A model generated the notes under the pieces. That model was not told the origin of the DNA and made no database searches. It was given only the letters and a program-made list of their open reading frames with translations. Position numbers and translations under genes: made by a program. 6,898 nucleotides of DNA from Fusobacteriota bacterium. GTDB taxonomy: Bacteria; Fusobacteriota; Fusobacteriia; Fusobacteriales; Fusobacteriaceae. The stretch lies in the NCBI GenBank assembly GCA_003973585.1, contig QNYN01000170.1, positions 1 through 6,898 of the forward strand, in the 5' to 3' direction. This document shows, piece by piece, positions 1 to 5,844 of this stretch (positions within the stretch are counted from its first letter, which is position 1; each line of letters begins with the position of its first letter).

Positions 1-956
1 ACCTAATTGCAGAAGGGAAAACAATTATTTTCATATCTCATAAATTACAAGAAGTATTAGACATTTCTGACAATATTACAGTTATTAGAAGAGGTAGAGA
101 TGTTGCAAACTTTAAAACTAAAGATGCTACAAAACAAAGTATTGCAAATGCCATGGTAGGAAGACCAGTTTTATTTAGTACAGAAAAACCTGATGTTACA
201 ATAGGAGAAAAAATTGTAGAAATAAAAAATCTAAATGTAAAAAATAATAAAGGATTACCTGCAGTAAAAAATGTATCTTTAGATATTAGAGCAGGGGAAG
301 TATTAGGAATAGCAGGGGTAGAGGGATCAGGACAATCAGAATTAGTAGAAGCTATAACTGGACTTAGAAAAATAGAATCTGGAGAATTTCTTTTAAATAA
401 TGAAAATTTAGCAGGGAAAACTCCTAGACATATAATATTAGCAGGATTAGCACATATTCCTGAAGATAGACATGCAAGGGCAGCAGTTTCTGAGTTTTCA
501 GTAAGAGATACATTTGCTTTTGGAGTTCAAAGGGAAAAATTTGCTAAAAATAAAATATTATTAGATTTTGAAAAATTAGAAAAAGAAGCGAATTCTGCTA
601 TGGAAGCCCACGATATTAGACCAAGAAATATTAATACAGCATTTGGGAAATTATCAGGTGGAAACCAACAAAAAGTTATTGTAGCAAGGGAATTAGAGAA
701 AAAACATGACTTTATTATAGCTTCACAACCTACAAGAGGGGTTGATATTGGAGCAATAGAAGCTATTCATAAATTAATTTTAGAAGAAAAAAGAACAGGA
801 AAGGCTGTTATGGTTGTATCAGCAGAATTATCTGAGATTTTAAATTTAAGTGATAGAATAGCAGTAATGTGTGCAGGAGAAGTAACAGGGATATTAGATA
901 GAAAAGATGCTACAGAAGAAAAAATTGGAATATTAATGGCAGGAGGAAAATTATAA
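1..956 (+). CDS. Nucleoside-type ABC transporter ATPase, C-terminal part (NupO/YufO-like), 5' truncated by window edge
   Basis: This is the cytoplasmic ATPase of a BMP-family (nucleoside) ABC importer, a protein that carries two ATP-binding domains in one chain. The frame is open from base 3, giving 317 visible codons. ATG 153 is an internal methionine, not the start. Bases 3-150 encode the end of domain 1, including its H-loop SHK (36-44). Domain 2 begins near base 195. It has a Walker A GVEGSGQSE (315-341) with Gln for the usual Lys, an intact signature LSGGNQQK (651-674), a Walker B segment ASQPTRGVD (720-746) where Ser-Gln replaces Asp-Glu, and a switch region VSAEL (816-830) without His. 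Such decay of the second site is usual in this family: one composite site (Walker A of domain 1 with the signature of domain 2) would do the hydrolysis. The stop shares one base with the downstream permease start. A sugar (CUT2) transporter is the main alternative, but the permease pair and the SQPTRG motif favour nucleosides. Confidence 0.9.
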   Translation, partial: LIAEGKTIIFISHKLQEVLDISDNITVIRRGRDVANFKTKDATKQSIANAMVGRPVLFSTEKPDVTIGEKIVEIKNLNVKNNKGLPAVKNVSLDIRAGEVLGIAGVEGSGQSELVEAITGLRKIESGEFLLNNENLAGKTPRHIILAGLAHIPEDRHARAAVSEFSVRDTFAFGVQREKFAKNKILLDFEKLEKEANSAMEAHDIRPRNINTAFGKLSGGNQQKVIVARELEKKHDFIIASQPTRGVDIGAIEAIHKLILEEKRTGKAVMVVSAELSEILNLSDRIAVMCAGEVTGILDRKDATEEKIGILMAGGKL

Positions 957-2008
957 TGAATAAAAAATTACAAGGATTATTAGTTCCTCTTTTAGCAGTG
1001 TTTATTGCATTACTATTAGGTGCTGGAATAATAGCTTATCTAGGGGAAAATCCAATAAATGCGTATTATTATTTATTTACAGGGGCATTTGATGGTAAAA
1101 GAGCAATAGCAAGAACTTTACTAGAAGCAACACCTATGATTTTTACAGGGTTATCGGTATTAGTAGCATTTAAAGCAGGACTATTTAATATTGGATCTCA
1201 AGGACAAGTAGTTATGGGAGGACTAGCAGCAGTAGCAGTTGGAGCCTTTGTTAATAATATTGGGATAAACAATGTAGTTGTAGTAATGATAATAGCAGCA
1301 GCAGCAGGTTTTGCATGGGCTGGAATTGCAGGTTGGTTAAAGGCTAAATTAGGAGTACATGAAGTTATTTCAACTATAATGTTAAACTATATAGCACTTA
1401 ACTTTGAACAATATGGACTAAATTATCCACTTAAAGCAGGTGGAATTAATGGTCCGAGTCCACAAACACCACCAGTATTTGAAAGTAGTAGATTAGCTAT
1501 GTTAATGCCAGATACAAGGGTAGTACTTAATGTAGGATTTATAGTAGCAGTAATAGCAGTTATTGCAATTTGGTTTATGTTTGAAAAAACTATAACAGGT
1601 TATGAAATAAAAGCAGTTGGATTTAATCCTACAGCTTCTGAAAATGCAGGGATAAATGTAAAGTGGAGAATCTTATTTGCAATGGGAATAGCAGGAGCAC
1701 TATCAGGTTTAGCAGGTGCTGAGAGAATCTTAGGTGGGGTAGGACAGTACACTTATCGACAAGGAATTATGGGAAGTTACGGTTTTGATGGAATAGCAGT
1801 AGCTTTATTAGGGAAAAATTCACCAATAGGAGCATTATTTGCAGCAATCTTATTTGCAGCTCTTAGAACAGGTGGAAGATCTATGCAATTTAATACATCT
1901 ATACCAAGTCAAATTATAATAATAATTCAAGCTATAATTATCTTATTAATTGCAGGAGAAAATATATTCCATGCACTTTTAGAGAAAAAAAAGAAGGTGA
2001 GTAATTAA
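956..2008 (+). CDS. Nucleoside-type ABC transporter permease 1 (NupP/YufP-like, BPD_transp_2 family)
   Basis: This 350-residue integral membrane protein is one half of the translocation channel of the importer. By eye there are about nine hydrophobic segments, near residues 7-29, 61-76, 84-100, 107-129, 136-150, 190-208, 237-256, 278-303 and 317-334. Family motifs visible are FNIGSQGQ (77-84), HEVISTIMLNYIA (135-147), the cytoplasmic coupling-type loop GYEIKAVGFNP (215-225) followed by ENAGI, and GFDGIAVALLGKNSP (276-290). The length is normal for the larger of the two permeases in nucleoside BMP systems. The C-terminus is lysine-rich (EKKKK), consistent with a cytoplasmic tail. AGGAGG (941-946) lies nine bases before ATG 956, and the start overlaps the ATPase stop by one base, indicating translational coupling. 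The substrate (purine or pyrimidine nucleosides) is inferred from family membership; the sequence alone does not fix it. Confidence 0.9.
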   Translation: MNKKLQGLLVPLLAVFIALLLGAGIIAYLGENPINAYYYLFTGAFDGKRAIARTLLEATPMIFTGLSVLVAFKAGLFNIGSQGQVVMGGLAAVAVGAFVNNIGINNVVVVMIIAAAAGFAWAGIAGWLKAKLGVHEVISTIMLNYIALNFEQYGLNYPLKAGGINGPSPQTPPVFESSRLAMLMPDTRVVLNVGFIVAVIAVIAIWFMFEKTITGYEIKAVGFNPTASENAGINVKWRILFAMGIAGALSGLAGAERILGGVGQYTYRQGIMGSYGFDGIAVALLGKNSPIGALFAAILFAALRTGGRSMQFNTSIPSQIIIIIQAIIILLIAGENIFHALLEKKKKVSN

Positions 2009-2886
2009 TGTCTATTTTTATAAGTATAATATTAGCCACATTAAGACAGGCAGCACCTATATTAATCACTGCAATAGGAGGAATGTTCTCTGAGCTTACA
2101 GGTGTAGTAAATATAGGATTAGAAGGTATGATGTTAATGGGAGCATTTTCAGCAGCAGTAGTTTCATATTACACTGGGAATCCATATATTGGTATTTTAG
2201 GTGGAATGATTGCTGGTGGAATAATGGCATTATTACATGCAATTTTGAGTATAAAATATAAAGGAAACCAAGTAGTTTCCGGTGTAGCAATAAATTTATT
2301 TGCTTCAGGATTTACAGTATTTATGTTAAGGGTATTATTTAATCAATCGGGAAATACTCCTACAGTACCTAAAACAGAAACTTTTTTTGGAATGTCTATA
2401 ATAGTATTTATTATTTATGCAATTGCTTTAGGATCTCACTGGTTTATCTATAAAACTGTATGGGGATTAAGAATGAGAGCAGTAGGTGAACATCCATTGG
2501 CAGCAGATACAGTAGGAATAAATGTATTAAAAGTAAGATATTTTGGTGTAATTATGTCAGGAGTCTTAGCAGGTCTTGGAGGAGCTTATTTATCAATAGG
2601 AGCTTTATCACAATTTACTAAGGAAATGTCAGCAGGAAGAGGATTTATAGCCTTAGCAGCGTTGGTATTTGGTAAATGGACACCTGGAGGAGTTTTAGGA
2701 GCAAGTTTATTGTTTGGTTTTGCAGATGCAGCACAAACATTATTACAACAATATGTAACAGGAGTACCACCTCAATTTATTCAAATGTTACCGTACATCT
2801 TAACACTTCTAGCTTTAGCAGGAGTAGTAGGTAAAGCAGTAGCACCAGCTAGTTCTGGAAAACCATATGACAAGAGTGATAGTTAA
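2008..2886 (+). CDS. Nucleoside-type ABC transporter permease 2 (NupQ/YufQ-like, BPD_transp_2 family)
   Basis: This is the second inner-membrane permease, 292 residues, expected to pair with the preceding permease and the two-domain ATPase. Recognisable family motifs are GVVNIGLEGMML (32-43), KGNQVVSGVAIN (85-96), the coupling loop WGLRMRAVGEHP followed by ADTVGINV (152-173), and GRGFIALAALVFGKWTPGG (210-228). Hydrophobic segments are near residues 4-24, 38-54, 60-80, 88-110, 129-148, 177-199, 212-238 and 258-278. The C-terminal tail (about 281-292) is polar. ATG 2008 overlaps the upstream stop by one base, with a GGTGA ribosome binding site at 1996-2000. It is the last gene of the transporter operon, since a hairpin terminator follows 32 bases after the stop. 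The order ATPase, long permease, short permease matches NupOPQ. The solute-binding lipoprotein should lie left of the window. Confidence 0.9.
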   Translation: MSIFISIILATLRQAAPILITAIGGMFSELTGVVNIGLEGMMLMGAFSAAVVSYYTGNPYIGILGGMIAGGIMALLHAILSIKYKGNQVVSGVAINLFASGFTVFMLRVLFNQSGNTPTVPKTETFFGMSIIVFIIYAIALGSHWFIYKTVWGLRMRAVGEHPLAADTVGINVLKVRYFGVIMSGVLAGLGGAYLSIGALSQFTKEMSAGRGFIALAALVFGKWTPGGVLGASLLFGFADAAQTLLQQYVTGVPPQFIQMLPYILTLLALAGVVGKAVAPASSGKPYDKSDS

Positions 2887-2918
2887 TTAAATAAAAAATA
2901 TATAATAATTAAGTTATT

Positions 2919-2953
2919 AAGGTTGAATCAATTTTATTGATTTAACCTTTTTT
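2919..2953 (+). terminator. Intrinsic terminator of the ABC transporter operon
   Basis: A 13-bp stem is formed by 2919-2931 (AAGGTTGAATCAA) and 2937-2949 (TTGATTTAACCTT), with one G-U wobble and a 5-base loop (TTTTA). It is followed by a T run covering 2948-2953. The stem is AT-rich, as expected in this genome. There is no A run on the upstream side, so it looks one-directional, ending transcription from the permease gene before the pab promoter. Confidence 0.85.
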
Positions 2954-2954
2954 C

Positions 2955-2983
2955 TTGAAAATATGTAAAAAGTACACTATACT
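2955..2983 (+). promoter_or_regulatory. Sigma-70-type promoter of the pabABC operon
   Basis: The -35 box TTGAAA (2955-2960) and the -10 box TATACT (2978-2983) are exactly 17 bp apart, with one or two mismatches each to the vegetative consensus. The -35 begins two bases after the terminator T run. Transcription should start near 2990, leaving a leader of about 27 nt that holds the pabA ribosome binding site AGGAG (3003-3007) and little else. That excludes a tetrahydrofolate riboswitch or leader-peptide attenuator here. A second TATACT (2987-2992) lies nine bases downstream but has only a weak -35 (TGTAAA, 2964-2969). Confidence 0.75.
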
Positions 2984-2992
2984 TAGTATACT
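2971..2992. promoter_or_regulatory. Operator-like inverted repeat overlapping the pab -10 box
   Basis: The arms AGTACACTA (2971-2979) and TAGTATACT (2984-2992) are inverted copies matching at 8 of 9 positions, around a 4-base spacer. Within it, 2978-2990 is a perfect TATACT-T-AGTATA palindrome. It covers the -10 box and reaches the predicted start site, so a bound dimer would block RNA polymerase. The half-sites recall the ACTAGT elements of the TrpR operator, but the spacing differs and no regulator is assigned. In AT-rich DNA a -10 region can be partly palindromic by chance, so the regulatory role is inference. Confidence 0.4.
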
Positions 2993-3016
2993 GATAAAGA
3001 ATAGGAGAGAGAAAAG

Positions 3017-3595
3017 ATGATACTAATGATAGATAATTATGATTCTTTTACATATAATTTAGTTCAATATTTATATGAATTAGGAGAAGAAGTAAAAGTT
3101 TTTCGAAATGACAAAATATCAATAGAAGAAATCAAAAAAATGAATCCACAAATGATAGTAATATCTCCTGGACCTAAAAATCCTCGAGAAGCAGGAATAA
3201 GTTTAGAAGTTATAGAAACTTTTTATAAGGAAATTCCAATATTAGGGATATGTTTAGGGCATCAATCTATAGTAGAAATATTAGGTGGTGAAATAATCAA
3301 AGCTAATAATCCTGTCCATGGAAAGGTAGAAGAGATAACTCATAATGGTAAAGGTGTTTTTAAAGGACTAAAAAATCCTATAAAGGTTACAAGGTATCAT
3401 TCCCTTATGGCTAATATAGAAAATCTACCTAAAGAATTGGAAATAACAGCCAAAACAAAAGATGGAACTATAATGGGAGTAAAACATAAAAAATATTTAT
3501 TAGAAGGTGTTCAATTTCATCCTGAAGCTCTTTTAACAGAGTGTGGGCATGAGATGTTAGCCAATTTTTTAGAAGAAGCAAAATTGAAAAAATAA
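3017..3595 (+). CDS. pabA: Aminodeoxychorismate synthase, glutamine amidotransferase component (PabA)
   Basis: This class I glutamine amidotransferase hydrolyses glutamine and passes ammonia to PabB for ADC synthesis in the cytoplasm. At 192 residues it has the usual length for PabA/TrpG. The N-terminus MILMIDNYDSFTYNL is typical. SPGP (50-53) provides the oxyanion region, GICLGHQ (77-83) carries the nucleophile Cys79, and FHPE (167-170) supplies His168 and Glu170, so the triad is complete. Two small departures from the common pattern are KNP in place of GTP after SPGP, and Ala171 where FHPES normally has Ser. ATG 3017 is preceded by AGGAG (3003-3007) nine bases upstream. It is first in the operon behind its own promoter. 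PabA and TrpG cannot be told apart reliably by sequence; the adjacent pabB and pabC decide the name, though it might also serve an anthranilate synthase elsewhere in the genome. Confidence 0.93.
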   Translation: MILMIDNYDSFTYNLVQYLYELGEEVKVFRNDKISIEEIKKMNPQMIVISPGPKNPREAGISLEVIETFYKEIPILGICLGHQSIVEILGGEIIKANNPVHGKVEEITHNGKGVFKGLKNPIKVTRYHSLMANIENLPKELEITAKTKDGTIMGVKHKKYLLEGVQFHPEALLTECGHEMLANFLEEAKLKK

Positions 3596-3626
3596 AAATT
3601 TGGAAAAATATTGATGGAGAAAAAAT

Positions 3627-5009
3627 ATGAGAGAAGCAAAAATAACAGACTTTAAAAGTCATTTAAATAGTTTAGAATTATTTGAAGCAATAAAAGACAA
3701 AGGAGAATATCCTTTCTTTTTAGATAGTGGTATGGATAAAGATAAATTGGGAAGATATTCCTTTATAGGAGTAGATCCTTTTTTAGTAATAAAATCAACT
3801 GGAAATAAAATAATTATTGAAGAACACGGAGAAAAGAAAGAAATCATAGGAAATCCATTAGAAGTAGTACAAGAAAAATTAGATCTTTACAAAGTAAAAA
3901 AAAGTAAACTACCATTTACAGGGGGAGGAGTAGGATATTTTTCTTATGAATTAGCTCATCAATTTGAAAAATTACCAAGTAGTGTAAAAAAAGATGTAGA
4001 TATACCTGAAATGGTAATGTGTTTTTATGATGGTATCATAATTATAGATCACAAAGAAGAAAAAAAATACATCTCAACTATAGGAATTAAAGAAAATATA
4101 GAGGAAATTAGAAAAAAATTAGAAAAGAGTATAAGAGAGAGGGAAAAATTAAAAACTATAGATAAATCAGTTGTGGTAAAAAAGGATAGAAAAATAACTT
4201 CTAATATGGATAAAGAATATTATTTAGAAGCAATAAAAAAATTAAAAGACTATATTTATTCAGGAGATATTTATCAAGTTAATTTTACTCAACGATTTAG
4301 CTGTGAATTTTTAGAAGATTCTTTTGATCTATATAAAAATTTAAGAAAACATAATCCAGCTCCATTTGCTACATATTTTGATTTTAAAGAAGGAAAAATT
4401 ATCTCTAGTTCACCAGAAAGGTTTATTAAATTAGAAAATAAAATAATAGAAACAAGACCGATGAAAGGAACAAGACCTCGTGGAAGAACTATAGAAGAAG
4501 ATGAAAAATTAAAAAAAGAACTAGTTAATAGTGAAAAAGACCGGGCTGAACTCTTAATGATTGTAGATTTAATGAGAAATGATATTAGTAAAATAGCTAA
4601 AACAGGAAGTGTAGAAGTAACTGAATTATTCCATTTAGAAGAGTATGCTACAGTACTACAAATGGTTGCAACAGTAAAAGGAAAATTAAAAGAAGGGTTA
4701 GGAGTAACAGATGTCATAAAAAATACTTTTCCAGGTGGCTCTATAACAGGAGCACCAAAAATTCGAGCTATGGAAATTATAGATGAATTAGAAAAAACTA
4801 CCCGTAATATTTATACTGGAAGTATAGGTTATTTAGGTTTTGATGGGAATATGGACTTAAATATAGCAATAAGAACTATAGTTTTAAAAGATAAAAAAGC
4901 ATATTTTCAAGTAGGTGGTGGAATTGTTTGGGATTCAGATCCACTAGAAGAATATGAAGAAAGTTTAGTAAAAGGAAGGGCCTTGAAAAAAGCATTAAAC
5001 ATGACTTAG
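3627..5009 (+). CDS. pabB: Aminodeoxychorismate synthase component I (PabB)
   Basis: This chorismate-binding enzyme converts chorismate plus ammonia from PabA into 4-amino-4-deoxychorismate, the second-last intermediate to pABA. Its 460 residues form an N-terminal domain (about 1-175) and a chorismate-binding domain (about 195-457). Motifs visible are SSPERF (261-266), MKGTRPRG (279-286), DLMRNDI (314-320), FPGGSITGAPK (368-378), IYTGSIGY (395-402) and GGGIVWDSDPLEEYEE (430-445), the last with the acidic Mg-binding residues. Lys280 in MKGT is the ADC synthase lysine; anthranilate synthases have Ala there (PIAGT). The tryptophan-feedback LLES motif of TrpE is replaced by LDSG (32-35), so this is PabB and not TrpE. 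ATG 3627 is 31 bases after the pabA stop, with GGAG (3616-3619) at 7 bases. No glutaminase or PabC domain is fused to it. Confidence 0.94.
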   Translation: MREAKITDFKSHLNSLELFEAIKDKGEYPFFLDSGMDKDKLGRYSFIGVDPFLVIKSTGNKIIIEEHGEKKEIIGNPLEVVQEKLDLYKVKKSKLPFTGGGVGYFSYELAHQFEKLPSSVKKDVDIPEMVMCFYDGIIIIDHKEEKKYISTIGIKENIEEIRKKLEKSIREREKLKTIDKSVVVKKDRKITSNMDKEYYLEAIKKLKDYIYSGDIYQVNFTQRFSCEFLEDSFDLYKNLRKHNPAPFATYFDFKEGKIISSSPERFIKLENKIIETRPMKGTRPRGRTIEEDEKLKKELVNSEKDRAELLMIVDLMRNDISKIAKTGSVEVTELFHLEEYATVLQMVATVKGKLKEGLGVTDVIKNTFPGGSITGAPKIRAMEIIDELEKTTRNIYTGSIGYLGFDGNMDLNIAIRTIVLKDKKAYFQVGGGIVWDSDPLEEYEESLVKGRALKKALNMT

Positions 5010-5012
5010 GAG
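5008..5012 (+). promoter_or_regulatory. Ribosome binding site that fixes the pabC start at ATG 5022
   Basis: AGGAG overlaps the pabB stop codon TAG (5007-5009). It lies nine bases before ATG 5022, a normal distance, but directly abuts the in-frame TTG at 5013, which leaves no spacer. This argues for ATG 5022 and removes three residues from the longest reading. Confidence 0.8.
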
Positions 5013-5021
5013 TTGAGTAGG

Positions 5022-5828
5022 ATGAGTTATATAATTTCAAATGACAAAATTATCCCTTTAGAAGACTTTAAAATAGATATAGCTGAAGGTCTCCTATATG
5101 GGTATGGGATTTTTGAGACAATTTTAATAAGAGATAAAAAAGGAATGTTTTTAAGTGAACATTATAAAAGGTTAATGAAAGGTGTAGAACAGTTAAGGAT
5201 TAATTTTGATATGCCTTTTGAAAAACTAGATATGTTTATAAATTTATACATAAAAAAGAATTCTTTAATTAATTCTGTATTGAGAATTACTGTTTTAAAA
5301 AATAAAGAATCTTTTGATATATTAATTACTCATCGAGAAAATCCATATAAACCTTCAAAGTATAGGGAAGGTTTTAAAGTTGAAATATCGGAATTTAAAC
5401 GAAATCCTCACTCTTTAACAAGTAATATAAAAACAACTAATTATTTAGAAAATATATATTCTCTCAGAGAAGCAAAAGATGTAGGAAGTGATGAAGCATT
5501 ATTTTTAGATGTTCAAAATCATATTTCAGAAGGAGCAACTTCTAATATCTTTTTTATAAAGGATGGAACAATATTTACCCCAACTAAAGAATGTGGAATT
5601 TTAGAAGGGATTATTAGAGAAAAACTAATAGAAATAATAGAAGAAAATAAACATTTGAATATAAAAAAAGGATTTTATTCTTTGAAAGATTTATTTGAAG
5701 CAGATGAAGTGTTTTTAACTAACTCTATAATGGGAATTATGCCAGTATCAAAAATAAATCATACAACATATAACTTAAAAAAGTTTTACATTACAGATTT
5801 ATTAATAGAAGAATTAAGTAAATTATAA
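5022..5828 (+). CDS. pabC: Aminodeoxychorismate lyase (PabC), class IV PLP-dependent enzyme
   Basis: This lyase removes pyruvate from 4-amino-4-deoxychorismate to give p-aminobenzoate, using pyridoxal phosphate. The protein is 268 residues from ATG 5022, close to the family norm. The fold-type IV hallmarks are present: GLLYGYGIFET (23-33), the PLP lysine Lys137 in SNIKTTNYLEN (134-144), DEALFLD (157-163), the cofactor segment SEGATSNIFF (169-178) with Glu170, FTPT (185-188), GILEGIIRE (192-200) and the FLTNS strand (231-235). The closest alternatives are D-amino acid and branched-chain aminotransferases of the same fold. Position directly after pabA and pabB decides for PabC, and sequence alone would leave some doubt. 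The gap to the pabB stop is 12 bases, with the ribosome binding site embedded in the pabB stop. The reading frame could be extended to TTG 5013, but that start has no ribosome-binding spacer. Confidence 0.88.
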   Translation: MSYIISNDKIIPLEDFKIDIAEGLLYGYGIFETILIRDKKGMFLSEHYKRLMKGVEQLRINFDMPFEKLDMFINLYIKKNSLINSVLRITVLKNKESFDILITHRENPYKPSKYREGFKVEISEFKRNPHSLTSNIKTTNYLENIYSLREAKDVGSDEALFLDVQNHISEGATSNIFFIKDGTIFTPTKECGILEGIIREKLIEIIEENKHLNIKKGFYSLKDLFEADEVFLTNSIMGIMPVSKINHTTYNLKKFYITDLLIEELSKL

Positions 5829-5844
5829 AATTAGGAGGCAATAT

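Noticed and set aside
2096..2290. Reverse-strand open frame of 64 codons inside permease 2
   Set aside because: It lies wholly within a well-supported permease gene, has no ribosome binding site worth noting and no recognisable motif; it is an antisense shadow of the coding frame.
2954..3016. Riboswitch or attenuator leader ahead of pabA
   Set aside because: The predicted start site near 2990 leaves about 27 nt of leader, too short for a folate riboswitch, T-box or leader peptide with alternative hairpins.
3596..3626. Possible separate promoter or terminator between pabA and pabB
   Set aside because: The 31-base gap holds only a ribosome binding site; no hairpin or promoter boxes are visible.
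4289..4717. Reverse-strand open frame of 142 codons inside pabB
   Set aside because: It is antisense to the conserved chorismate-binding domain. Its Ser/Leu/Ile-rich composition is what the complement of Lys/Glu/Asn-rich coding gives.
5726..5731. Perfect TATAAT inside the 3' end of pabC as a possible promoter for prc
   Set aside because: No -35-like hexamer lies 16-18 bases upstream and there is no extended -10. Such hexamers are common by chance in DNA this AT-rich.
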